Source of the DNA: BOG-1184 sp964651515
Lineage (GTDB): Bacteria; Fibrobacterota; Chitinivibrionia; Chitinivibrionales; Chitinispirillaceae
Reading direction: 5' to 3'
Assembly: GCA_964651515.1 (NCBI GenBank)
Contig: CAZYYB010000039.1
Coordinates: 1-27,163 of the forward strand
Length of the DNA: 27,163 nucleotides
Both the position numbers and the translations under genes were made by a program. Shown in pieces: positions 7,728 to 15,643 of this stretch; position 1 is the first letter of the stretch; each line of letters begins with the position of its first letter. Under the pieces are notes generated by a model. The model was not told the DNA's origin, made no database searches, and worked only from the letters and a program-made list of their open reading frames with translations.

Positions 7728-7758
7728 AGGGCGTCGGAGAGATCCGGACGCCCTTTTT
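7728..7758 (+). terminator. Rho-independent terminator of the symporter operon
   Basis: AGGGCGTC (7728-7735) pairs with GACGCCCT (7747-7754) around a GC-rich loop that can add further pairs (GG with CC). TTTTT follows at 7754-7758. It lies 29 bases after the small membrane gene. Confidence 0.85.
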
Positions 7759-7931
7759 GCTATCCGATGGAGACTTCTCCCACACGGGCGTCGAGTCTGA
7801 ACCTTCAATTTTTACCTATATTATATTCAAGACTTCGATAAAATGGGGACGGCGCAGCCTGAAGGTGCCGGATACGGTCCAGGGGCCGATGCTGAAACTT
7901 ACCGGATGATTATATCAACCGAGGGTACGTT

Positions 7932-10900
7932 GTGGATACCAGAAATCCGGAACAGCACCGCGATAAAATAACCGAATTTCCGATTATCGGGATCGGTGCT
8001 TCCACCGGGGGGACGGCTCCGTTCGAGGCGATTCTTACCGCACTCCCGGAGAAGTTCGATGCCGCCATCGTCTTCATCCTGCATCCCGACCCGGGCAAAA
8101 AAAAACCGCTGTCCGGGATCCTGAGCGCAAAATTTCCCTTATGCGATTTTATCGAGATAAAGAGCGGCATGCCCGTGGAACGGGGAAAGGTTTTTGTCAA
8201 CCCGCCCGATTCCGCTATTACCATTGAATCGGGAATTTTCCATCTAAAATCGCGGAAGAAAAACGGGCTGCATCTGCCGGTCGATACATTCTTCGCGTCA
8301 CTTGCCGAACATGCCCGTGAAAATGCCGTTGCCGTCATCCTTTCGGGTACGGGTACCGATGGGTCGCAAGGGGTCAGGGAGGTACAGTGCAAGGGCGGAA
8401 CGGTTATTGTCCAGGACCCGGATACGGCGGAATTTTCCGGGATGCCCGGCTCGGTGATCGAAGCGGGTATCATCGATGAAGTGCTCGCTCCGGAAGACAT
8501 CGCGAAGCGCCTCGTCGGCCTTGTCGAGACCATTGCCGGGCAGCATTCCGCCATCGATCCCGAGGACCCGACCGCACTCAATGCCCTGTTCACTCTGCTT
8601 CACGAAGAGGCGGGGTTCCGGTTTGAAGGATACAAAAAATCCGTCATTACCCGCAGGGTACTGCGGAGGATGTCGCTCCAGGGGCTCGTGAGCATCGATG
8701 AGTATTCGGCGATGATCCATAAAAATCCGGAAGAAATCGGCCGCCTCGCGACCGACCTGATGATCGGGGTAACCGCTTTTTTTCGCGATCCTTCCGCATG
8801 GGAAGGGCTGCGCCGCGAGGTAATCCATCCCCTGCTCGCCGATAAAAAATATAGCAATCCGCTTCGCGTCTGGACGCCGGGGTGTTCGACCGGCGAGGAG
8901 GCATATTCGATCGCCATGATGTTGCTGCATTCGATCGAGGCGAAGGGAAAAGGTAGTGAGGTTCAGGTTTTTGCCACCGACATCAATGAGGCGGCTCTCT
9001 CGATTGCACGGAATGGAAAATATCCGGGAAGCGCTGCAGCGGATATCCCGGCGCCGTACCTCAAATCGTACTTCTCCCGTACCGAGGATGGCTCGCATAT
9101 CCAGATCAGCAAACATGTCCGTGACCATGTCGTTTTTGCGAAGCAGAACATGCTCACCGACCCGCCGTTTTCCAAGCTCGATCTCATCATCTGCCGCAAT
9201 GTCCTCATCTATCTGGAGCCTGAAGCCCAGGAAAAGTGCCTGTCGATTTTTCATTATGCACTCAGGGACGACGGGTATTTATTCCTCGGGAACGCCGAAA
9301 CTATCGGGCATCGAAAGACGTACTTCAAATCCATGGGAGATAAGCATCGGCGACTCTATCGGCGTATTCCTCAATCGAAGCCGGGGCCATACAGCCTTCC
9401 CCTGCCGGGCGTCCTGAAACCGTCCCGCAGTGCGGGTCGTAACCCTGAGGCGGCAACGGTCGACAAGTGCCTCACGGAGTTTGCGCGCGACACCCTCCTT
9501 TCCCTGTATGCGCCCGCAGCGGTGCTCATCAATAATCGCTACGAGATTCTCTACTTTAACGGGCCGATAAAACGGTTCATAGAGCCGCCTCCCGGACAGT
9601 CATCATTTGATTTCCTGTCATGGATCCCGGAGCCGATGCGGAACCGGGTGCGCGGAGCGCTTTATAACGCTTCGCTGACCCCTGAGCCGGTTTCGCTCCC
9701 GGTCAGCCTCCCCGACGCGAATAACCGGGATCGCATTGTCATGCTGACCATACGGGTATGCAGGGAACCCGCCGACCGGTCGGAAGTATCGCTCATCGTT
9801 TTTTCGGATCAGGCCGTCACCCAGCCGGCGGCAGCCTCGGGGATGCCTGGATTGGAAGCGGATCAGGCGGCGATCCGGCAACTTGAACGGGAGCTCGCCA
9901 CTATCCGTGACGAGCTTCAGACCAATGTCGAAGAGCTGAAGAGCTCCAATGAGGAGCTGCAATCTTCCAACGAGGAACTTCAGGCCTCGAACGAAGAGAT
10001 GGAGACCTCGCGCGAGGAGCTTCAATCGCTCAACGAGGAACTGGTGACCGTCAATGCGCAGCTGCAGACGAAGATCGAAGAACAGGAAGAGACCAACAAC
10101 GATTTAAATAATTTTCTTTCCAGTACCAATATTCCGACACTATTTCTGGACGGGGAATATAAGGTGCGACGATTTACACCGGCGATGACCAGGCTGATAA
10201 AGCTCATTCCTTCGGATGTCGGGCGGCCGATCGCGGATATGGCCGTGGAGAACCTCGGGACCGGGGTACTCGAAAATGCCCGGACAGTCATGGACAGCCT
10301 CGTTCCGGTCAATACGGAAATCCCGATAGGGGGGGAGTGGTATGTGCGTTCCACCCAGCCGTACCGGACTTCGGATAACCGCATCGAGGGGGTGGTGATT
10401 ACCTATATCGACATCACCGGGCACCGGAAAGCCGAAAATGCCCTGCGGGAGAGCGAAGCAAAGTACAAGATCCTTACCGAAAGCATTCAAGACGCCTTCA
10501 TCGCGGCGGATCGGGAGCTGAAGTTCACCTACTGGAACAAGGCATCCGAGGTAATATCGGGAATCAGTTCGGAAAAAGCCCTGGGAAGAACAAATTTCGA
10601 TCTTTTCGGAGATAGTGAGGCCACAAGGAAGGCCGATGACCGGTACCGCGAGTGCATGAAATCCGGGCAGCCCATACAGTATGAAAATGAATTTTATCTT
10701 CAGGGCGCGAGACGCTTCTTTGATGTTCAAATTTTCCCCTCGGATGGCGGCGTCTCGATCATCAGCAGGGACATAACCGAAAGAAAAATCACCGAAGATG
10801 CACTTCGGGAGAGTGAAAAGAAATTTTCAACCATGCTGGCGGCCATGCCCATCGGCATATCGCTTGCCGCGGTCCCCGGCGGCACGCTGTACGATGTAAA

Positions 10901-12644
10901 TCCGGCGTGGCTCGCTATGTACGGTTATGCCGATAAGGCGGAGGTCATCGGAAAGACCTTGGTGGAGCTCGGCCCGGTTCAGGATGCCGAACAGCGGGAG
11001 AGTATCCTGAACGAGTACCGTCGGTGCGGCATCGTACGCGGCGCGGAGTTGGCATTTCGCAGCCGGACGGGCGCTCCACATACCGTACTCGTCAATCTCG
11101 ATACCGTTGCAATCGAGGGGCGGACGTTCGTCCTCTCGACGAATGAAGATATCTCCGACCGGAAAATTGCCGAAATAGCGCTGCGGGAGAGCGAGGACCG
11201 TTTCCGCGCGCTGTCGGAAAACATCCCCGACCTCATCGTGCGGTTCGATCGGAACCTGCGACTTCTCTATGCCAACCCGGCCGTTCTTGAGCGGACGGGA
11301 CTCTCCGCGGAGCAGATCGTCGGCCGAAACGCGCGCGAATACGGCTCCCCGGAAGAGTCGGCCGGTCCATGGGAAAAGGTCGCGCGGGAGGTGTTTGCCT
11401 CCGGGAAACCGCTGAGGTTTGAGTCCTCCAATACCTGGCAGGGCAAGGTGTGTGTCTTCGATACCCAGATCCTGCCCGAGCGGGACACCCGGGGCGCGGT
11501 GCGCGCCGTGATCGCGATCGCTCACGATATCACCGAGCGCAGGAGGCTTGAAGAACGGCAGAAGCTCATCCTGCAGCGGTTTTACCTGATCCTTTCGAGC
11601 ATGTATTCCGGCATCCTGCTGGTTACCGATGAGAACAAAGTGGAATTTGCCAATCAGGCATTCTGCGATCTTTTCGGACTGAAAGAATCGCCTGAAAACC
11701 TTATGGATCTCTCTGCCGACGAAATGATTGAAAAAATCCGGCCTTCTTATGCCGATCCGGATTCGGCGATAGCCCGCATCGGAGAGATCGTGCGACAGGG
11801 GCACCCGATCAGCGGCGAGGATGTCGGCATGAGCTGCGAAAGAACGTTCCTGCGCAATTTCATTCCCCTTCGCCTCAACGAAAAGCCGTACGGCCGGTTA
11901 TGGGTCCATGTCGATATTACCGAGAGAAAGAGGGCCGAGGAGGCGCTTCGCCGCCACGACGCGGAGCTGACCGCCGCCAACCATAACCTCGAAGCCTTCG
12001 CCTACTCGATCAGTCACGACCTCAGGAATCCGCTGCACTCCATTCTTGCCTGCAGCGAGGTCATTAAAACGTGCCTCCCCGGGTCGGATACGGATGGGTT
12101 GAAGGCGCTGAACCACATTGTAAAATCGACCAACCGCATGGGGCAGGTCATCTCCGACCTGATGTCGCTCTCGAAGATTGCAATGCAGCAATTGCATATC
12201 CAGCGATGCAATTTAAGCGAAATGGCCCAGGCGATTTTCGAGGAGATGCGGCTTGTGGATCCGGCACGATCGGTGACGATCGCCATCGGTCCGGACATTC
12301 TGGCCCAGGCCGATGAGGGGCTCATCTGGATTCTCCTGCAGAACCTCATCCATAATGCCTGGAAATTTACCTCCAGAAACACGGACGCCCATATTGAATT
12401 TGGGAAGAGGGGCGGCGGGAATTCCCCTGAATATTTCGTCCGGGATAACGGCGTAGGGTTCGATATGGCGGCGGGAGAGAGGCTTTTCAAGCCGTTTGCG
12501 CGGCTTCATTCCCGGCAGGAATATTCCGGAACCGGTATCGGACTGACCATTGTCAAACGTATCGTTGAAAAGCACGGGGGTACGGTGCGGGTTGAGGCTG
12601 AACAGGATAAAGGCGCCACCTTCTTTTTCAGCCTCGGCCGATGA
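7932..12644 (+). CDS. CheB-CheR-coiled coil-multi-PAS-histidine kinase fusion
   Basis: This is a 1570-residue soluble signalling protein. Residues ~15-200 are a CheB methylesterase domain with the catalytic triad visible: Ser24 in GASTGG, His51 in LHPDP, Asp143 in GTGTDG. Residues ~210-470 are a CheR methyltransferase with the SAM motif TPGCSTGEEAYS (~315), FATDIN and LIICRNVLIY. Residues ~650-727 form a Glu/Gln-rich coiled coil of repeated SNEELQ heptads. About five PAS/PAC units follow (roughly 727-830, 840-953, 960-1083, 1087-1206, 1213-1333), several ending in the ITERK/ITGHRK linker. HisKA has the phospho-acceptor in YSISHDLRNPL (~1358). The HATPase has LIHNAWKF, DNGVGFD and GTGIGL and runs to the C-terminus. 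There is no receiver domain or membrane segment, so the response regulator is elsewhere. The start is GTG at 7932 with GAGG seven bases upstream. It stands alone ahead of the flagellar operon. A chemotaxis-like role is inferred. Confidence 0.93.
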   Translation: MDTRNPEQHRDKITEFPIIGIGASTGGTAPFEAILTALPEKFDAAIVFILHPDPGKKKPLSGILSAKFPLCDFIEIKSGMPVERGKVFVNPPDSAITIESGIFHLKSRKKNGLHLPVDTFFASLAEHARENAVAVILSGTGTDGSQGVREVQCKGGTVIVQDPDTAEFSGMPGSVIEAGIIDEVLAPEDIAKRLVGLVETIAGQHSAIDPEDPTALNALFTLLHEEAGFRFEGYKKSVITRRVLRRMSLQGLVSIDEYSAMIHKNPEEIGRLATDLMIGVTAFFRDPSAWEGLRREVIHPLLADKKYSNPLRVWTPGCSTGEEAYSIAMMLLHSIEAKGKGSEVQVFATDINEAALSIARNGKYPGSAAADIPAPYLKSYFSRTEDGSHIQISKHVRDHVVFAKQNMLTDPPFSKLDLIICRNVLIYLEPEAQEKCLSIFHYALRDDGYLFLGNAETIGHRKTYFKSMGDKHRRLYRRIPQSKPGPYSLPLPGVLKPSRSAGRNPEAATVDKCLTEFARDTLLSLYAPAAVLINNRYEILYFNGPIKRFIEPPPGQSSFDFLSWIPEPMRNRVRGALYNASLTPEPVSLPVSLPDANNRDRIVMLTIRVCREPADRSEVSLIVFSDQAVTQPAAASGMPGLEADQAAIRQLERELATIRDELQTNVEELKSSNEELQSSNEELQASNEEMETSREELQSLNEELVTVNAQLQTKIEEQEETNNDLNNFLSSTNIPTLFLDGEYKVRRFTPAMTRLIKLIPSDVGRPIADMAVENLGTGVLENARTVMDSLVPVNTEIPIGGEWYVRSTQPYRTSDNRIEGVVITYIDITGHRKAENALRESEAKYKILTESIQDAFIAADRELKFTYWNKASEVISGISSEKALGRTNFDLFGDSEATRKADDRYRECMKSGQPIQYENEFYLQGARRFFDVQIFPSDGGVSIISRDITERKITEDALRESEKKFSTMLAAMPIGISLAAVPGGTLYDVNPAWLAMYGYADKAEVIGKTLVELGPVQDAEQRESILNEYRRCGIVRGAELAFRSRTGAPHTVLVNLDTVAIEGRTFVLSTNEDISDRKIAEIALRESEDRFRALSENIPDLIVRFDRNLRLLYANPAVLERTGLSAEQIVGRNAREYGSPEESAGPWEKVAREVFASGKPLRFESSNTWQGKVCVFDTQILPERDTRGAVRAVIAIAHDITERRRLEERQKLILQRFYLILSSMYSGILLVTDENKVEFANQAFCDLFGLKESPENLMDLSADEMIEKIRPSYADPDSAIARIGEIVRQGHPISGEDVGMSCERTFLRNFIPLRLNEKPYGRLWVHVDITERKRAEEALRRHDAELTAANHNLEAFAYSISHDLRNPLHSILACSEVIKTCLPGSDTDGLKALNHIVKSTNRMGQVISDLMSLSKIAMQQLHIQRCNLSEMAQAIFEEMRLVDPARSVTIAIGPDILAQADEGLIWILLQNLIHNAWKFTSRNTDAHIEFGKRGGGNSPEYFVRDNGVGFDMAAGERLFKPFARLHSRQEYSGTGIGLTIVKRIVEKHGGTVRVEAEQDKGATFFFSLGR

Positions 12645-12676
12645 TGACTCCCCGTCGTTGACCGGGGTGCATCGTC
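12640..12676 (+). terminator. Hairpin at the end of the CheB-CheR kinase gene
   Basis: GATGATG (12640-12646) pairs with CATCGTC (12670-12676, one G-T), and CCCC (12650-12653) with GGGG (12664-12667). An inner GTC/GAC pair of strands closes a GTT loop. The structure overlaps the stop codon. No T-tract follows, so it could be a pausing, RNA-stabilising or Rho-assisted element rather than a classic terminator. Confidence 0.4.
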
Positions 12677-12942
12677 GCGGCGCGCATGGTACCGGAAACG
12701 CTCCCCCCATTTGAATCGCCCCTTACCCTCCGGGCCCGCCCTTTCGCGCTGCTCCCTCCCGGCATTAATTGCCGCCAATGCGGAACTTGGTTCCTTCATT
12801 ACCCAAACACCCACTTCAAGCTCATCATCAGATTAAAGTCACATTACCTTGAAAATCATGGTATTAAATTGAAGCGCCAAACCATGGCACATCCCTTGCA
12901 TTTTCTTCCGCCGTTCGATCGTTTTTCACGGGGAAGCAAAGA
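12677..12942. other. Spacer upstream of the flagellar operon
   Basis: This 266-base gap must hold the promoter of the fliO-led operon. The base composition shifts from GC-rich to AT-richer from about 12825. TATTAA at 12862-12867 is a possible -10 element but has only a poor -35 (TCACAT at 12839-12844). I see no convincing flagellar sigma (TAAA-N15-GCCGATAA) site. GGGGAAG just before 12943 is the fliO ribosome binding site. No gene is supported here. Confidence 0.5.
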
Positions 12943-13488
12943 ATGTTCAATGCAAGAATCATGGTCGCCGCGATCACCCTTTTGATCGCCGCGCTTTCGG
13001 TCGTTGCCCAGGATAATCGAAGCATCGGTTCCTTCGATATCAACAAGGTTCGGGAACTCTCCATGGGCGCTCAATCGGGGGGAGATTCCGCCGCCGCCGC
13101 GGCAACGGGCGCGCGGAAAGAGGGACTCAGCGGCGTCTTCGTCGTTTTCCGCATCATGCTCTCGCTGGCGGTAATCATTGCGCTCCTGGTCGGGGCGACC
13201 TGGTTGATAAAAAAGTATGGCCTGGGGAGGACATCGAGCATCGGCACCAGGGGCGTCATGGATGTCCTGGAAGTACTCCCGCTCGGCCAGAACAGGAATG
13301 TGGTGCTGTTCAAAGTGCAGGATAAGGTGTACCTGTGCGGACAGACCGCGGCGAACCTTTCGCTTATCGATAAGATCGACGGGCCCGAGGCTGCGTCGAT
13401 TCTTTCATCGGCACGAGCCCGGCCGATCACGGGGCAGTTCAAGGAAGCATTCACCCAGTTCGTCACCAAAATGAAGAAATCATCATGA
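12943..13488 (+). CDS. fliO: Flagellar export apparatus assembly protein FliO
   Basis: FliO helps assemble the FliP core of the flagellar type III export gate. The 181-residue protein has an N-terminal signal-like helix (residues ~5-22, ending SVVAQ) and a periplasmic low-complexity stretch rich in Ala, Ser and Gly. A single strong transmembrane helix follows (~70-89, LSLAVIIALLVGATWLI), then a cytoplasmic domain with the FliO-type pattern VLEVLPLGQNRNVVLFKVQDKVYLCG. The protein is poorly conserved in general, so the call leans on this pattern and on its place directly before fliP. GGGGAAG precedes the ATG. The stop overlaps the fliP start by four bases (ATGA). It opens the operon; fliM and fliN, which often precede fliO, are absent upstream. 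Confidence 0.88.
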   Translation: MFNARIMVAAITLLIAALSVVAQDNRSIGSFDINKVRELSMGAQSGGDSAAAAATGARKEGLSGVFVVFRIMLSLAVIIALLVGATWLIKKYGLGRTSSIGTRGVMDVLEVLPLGQNRNVVLFKVQDKVYLCGQTAANLSLIDKIDGPEAASILSSARARPITGQFKEAFTQFVTKMKKSS

Positions 13489-14357
13489 CCGTCATGCGCA
13501 CCGAGTCCACTCCTCCAGTATCGTTATCGGCACCCCGGGTTCGGAGCTTAAGTTTTTTTTCACGCTCCTCCCTGCGTGCGAAAGCGGTGCACCTCGTCTC
13601 GTCGCGAAGGCCGACGGGGCAATGGTTCCTGGGCGCGCTTTTCCTGCTCTTCGGGCCGGTGCTCTCTTCGACATGGGCGCAGGTGCTGCCCAAGGTTACC
13701 ATTTCACTGGCGGACGGCAATAAACCCGCTGATGTAGCGGTGGCGCTCCAGGTCGTCTTTCTCATCACCGTTCTGGCGCTCGCCCCGTCGATCCTCATCA
13801 TGGGGACCTCCTTCGTACGCATCATCATCGTGCTGTCGTTTTTACGAAAGGCGATCGGTACCCAGACCATGCCGCCGGACCAGATCATGGTAGGACTGTC
13901 GCTCTTTCTGACCCTGTTCATCATGATGCCCACCATGAACGACATCAACAAAAACGCCCTGCAACCCTACCTTGCCCAGAAAATGCAGTTTCGCGATGCG
14001 GTCACCGAGGCGAGCAAACCGATACGGAATTTCATGCTGCGGCAGGTATCCGAGAAGGATGTCGCGCTGTTTGTCCGCATTTCAAAAATGCCGCCGCCCC
14101 GGAATGTCGACGACCTGCCGTATACCGTGGTACTGCCGGCATTCATCACGAGTGAACTGAAGGCCGGGTTCATCATCGGGTTCATTCTGTACATCCCGTT
14201 TCTCGTCATCGACATGATCGTATCGAGCGTCCTGCTTTCCATGGGAATGATGATGCTTCCCCCGGTCATGATTTCGACGCCGTTCAAGATCGTTCTTTTC
14301 GTGCTGATCGACGGCTGGCATATAATTATAAAGCAACTTGTCACCTCTTTCAATTAG
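13485..14357 (+). CDS. fliP: Flagellar biosynthetic protein FliP
   Basis: FliP forms the pentameric core of the flagellar protein-export pore in the inner membrane. Family signatures are clear: SFVRIIIVLSFLRKAIGTQTMPPDQIMVGLSLFLT, and near the end a segment IPFLVIDMIVSSVLLSMGMMMLPPVMIS typical of FliP. At 290 residues it is some 40 longer than usual because the signal peptide core (about residues 47-65, cleavage likely after STWA) is preceded by a ~45-residue Ser/Arg-rich leader. The ATG at 13485 is supported by its ATGA overlap with fliO. An in-frame GTG at 13587 would give a normal signal peptide but has no ribosome binding site. The leader contains a run of eight T at 13553-13560. The core assignment is certain; the start is less so. 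Confidence 0.95.
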   Translation: MTVMRTESTPPVSLSAPRVRSLSFFSRSSLRAKAVHLVSSRRPTGQWFLGALFLLFGPVLSSTWAQVLPKVTISLADGNKPADVAVALQVVFLITVLALAPSILIMGTSFVRIIIVLSFLRKAIGTQTMPPDQIMVGLSLFLTLFIMMPTMNDINKNALQPYLAQKMQFRDAVTEASKPIRNFMLRQVSEKDVALFVRISKMPPPRNVDDLPYTVVLPAFITSELKAGFIIGFILYIPFLVIDMIVSSVLLSMGMMMLPPVMISTPFKIVLFVLIDGWHIIIKQLVTSFN

Positions 14358-14365
14358 GATGCACC

Positions 14366-14557
14366 GTGAAAAGCAGGACAAAAAAACACCCCCGGCGGCC
14401 GGCCGGCTCCATGATCATCGAGGCGGCCACCTCGGACCTCCCGATTTCGGCTTTTATCGCCCTGTTCAAATCGTCTGATGGAAAGTCCTTGCCGGTCGAG
14501 GATGCTCGTGCCCTGAAGTCGCTCCAAGAAAACGCCGGTTCGCTGAAAGGGGGATGA
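14366..14557 (+). CDS. Unassigned small protein between fliP and fliQ
   Basis: This 63-residue open frame begins with GTG at 14366, eight bases after the fliP stop and with AGGA a few bases upstream. It ends with a TGA one base before the fliQ ATG, so it exactly fills the 201-base fliP-fliQ gap. The product is soluble, with a basic N-terminus (KSRTKKHPRRP), a middle segment MIIEAATSDLPISAFIALF that could form an amphipathic helix, and a polar tail. I recognise no family. fliP and fliQ are normally adjacent, and the exact fit and translational spacing favour a real gene. GC-rich gaps do hold open frames by chance, and antisense frames are open here too, so it remains a candidate. Confidence 0.5.
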   Translation: MKSRTKKHPRRPAGSMIIEAATSDLPISAFIALFKSSDGKSLPVEDARALKSLQENAGSLKGG

Positions 14558-14558
14558 A

Positions 14559-14828
14559 ATGGACCCATCCGTTGCCATCGATATCGGCCGTCAGGCCCTG
14601 TGGATCACCCTGATCGTTTCAGGACCCATGCTTATTGCCGGTCTCGCGGTGGGTCTCCTGATCGGTGTTTTCCAGGCGGTGACGCAAATTCACGAGATGA
14701 CGTTGACGTTCATCCCGAAGATACTGGCCATGGTGGTGGTTTTTCTCGCCCTGCTTCCGTGGATGCTCATCAAGATTCTCGACTATTCGGTCGGCCTGCT
14801 CAACACCATTCCGCAACTTCTCCGATAG
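14559..14828 (+). CDS. fliQ: Flagellar biosynthetic protein FliQ
   Basis: FliQ is a small two-helix inner-membrane subunit that packs around the FliP-FliR core of the flagellar export gate. The 89-residue length is standard. The first helix (about 13-37, with ALWITLIVSGPMLIAGLAVG), the family motif GVFQAVTQIHEMTLTFIPK and a second helix (~54-75) are all present. AAAGGGGG lies just upstream of the ATG, inside the end of the preceding small frame. fliR follows after five bases. Confidence 0.97.
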   Translation: MDPSVAIDIGRQALWITLIVSGPMLIAGLAVGLLIGVFQAVTQIHEMTLTFIPKILAMVVVFLALLPWMLIKILDYSVGLLNTIPQLLR

Positions 14829-14833
14829 AGCCC

Positions 14834-15625
14834 ATGGAACATCTCCCTTTTACCATTGATAGCATCGAGGTGTTCCTCCTGATTTTTGTCCGGGTTTCCA
14901 TAATCATTGCGCTGCTGCCGGTTTTCGGGTCGACTTCGGTGGCGCCGCAGATCAAGATGGGACTCTCCCTCGTTCTTACGACGGTTCTCATAACCTCGAT
15001 GCCGCTGACGCCCGCCCAGGCCTTGCCGCCCGGCACCCCGATACTCTTCCTCGTGCTCCTGATAGTTAAGGAAGCGGCCGTCGGTTTCACCATCGGGTTT
15101 ACCGCATCGTTTCTCTTCGCCGCGGTTCAGTTCGCCTCTCGTCTCATCGATACGGAAATGGGATTCGGCATGGTCGATCTCATCGATCCCATGTCCGAGG
15201 CGCCGGTTTCGGTCGTCGGCCAGCTCTGGGTGGTCGTTTTTACCGTTTTCCTGCTCCTGATCAACGGGCATTTTTTTTTCATTCTTGCCATCCAGAAAAG
15301 CTTTGCGGTTATCCCGATTTCGGGCGAGCATTTCAAAAGCGGACTTATTGCCGCGCAGTTCACCAACATGACCGGAGAACTTTTCGTCCTCGGCATCAAG
15401 ATGTCCGCTCCCATGTATGTGGCGCTCATCCTTACCGAGATGGCGCTCGGGATCGTTGCCCGCACGGTTCCCCAGCTTAACATCTTTTTTGTGGGCATTC
15501 CGATGAAAATCGTCGTTGGTCTCGGGTCGACCATCATTGCCTTCCCCATGGTCGCCGGGCTGTTCAAAAAAATATTCGAAGGACTCATCACCGATATATG
15601 GTCGGTTATTTACATGATGGTATGA
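14834..15625 (+). CDS. fliR: Flagellar biosynthetic protein FliR
   Basis: FliR is the single-copy inner-membrane subunit that completes the FliP5-FliR1 export pore. The 263-residue protein has six or more hydrophobic segments and family patterns such as FVRVSIIIALLPVFGS near the N-terminus, KEAAVGFTIGFTASFLFAAVQ, and the ALGIVARTVPQLNIFFVGIPMKI region that is highly conserved in FliR. The ATG at 14834 begins the conserved part; a frame open to 14600 only overlaps fliQ. A run of nine T lies inside the gene at 15271-15279 (Phe codons). flhB follows after 18 bases. Confidence 0.97.
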   Translation: MEHLPFTIDSIEVFLLIFVRVSIIIALLPVFGSTSVAPQIKMGLSLVLTTVLITSMPLTPAQALPPGTPILFLVLLIVKEAAVGFTIGFTASFLFAAVQFASRLIDTEMGFGMVDLIDPMSEAPVSVVGQLWVVVFTVFLLLINGHFFFILAIQKSFAVIPISGEHFKSGLIAAQFTNMTGELFVLGIKMSAPMYVALILTEMALGIVARTVPQLNIFFVGIPMKIVVGLGSTIIAFPMVAGLFKKIFEGLITDIWSVIYMMV

Positions 15626-15643
15626 CGGACGGGAAACTGACGC

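Noticed and set aside
7816..7844. Promoter before the CheB-CheR kinase (TATATT/TATTAT and TAAAAT stretches)
   Set aside because: They are AT-rich -10-like sequences but no acceptable -35 hexamer lies at the right distance, so I do not list them as a feature.
12677..12942. Flagellar sigma-28 promoter upstream of fliO
   Set aside because: No TAAA-N15-GCCGATAA-like pair was found on reading this spacer.
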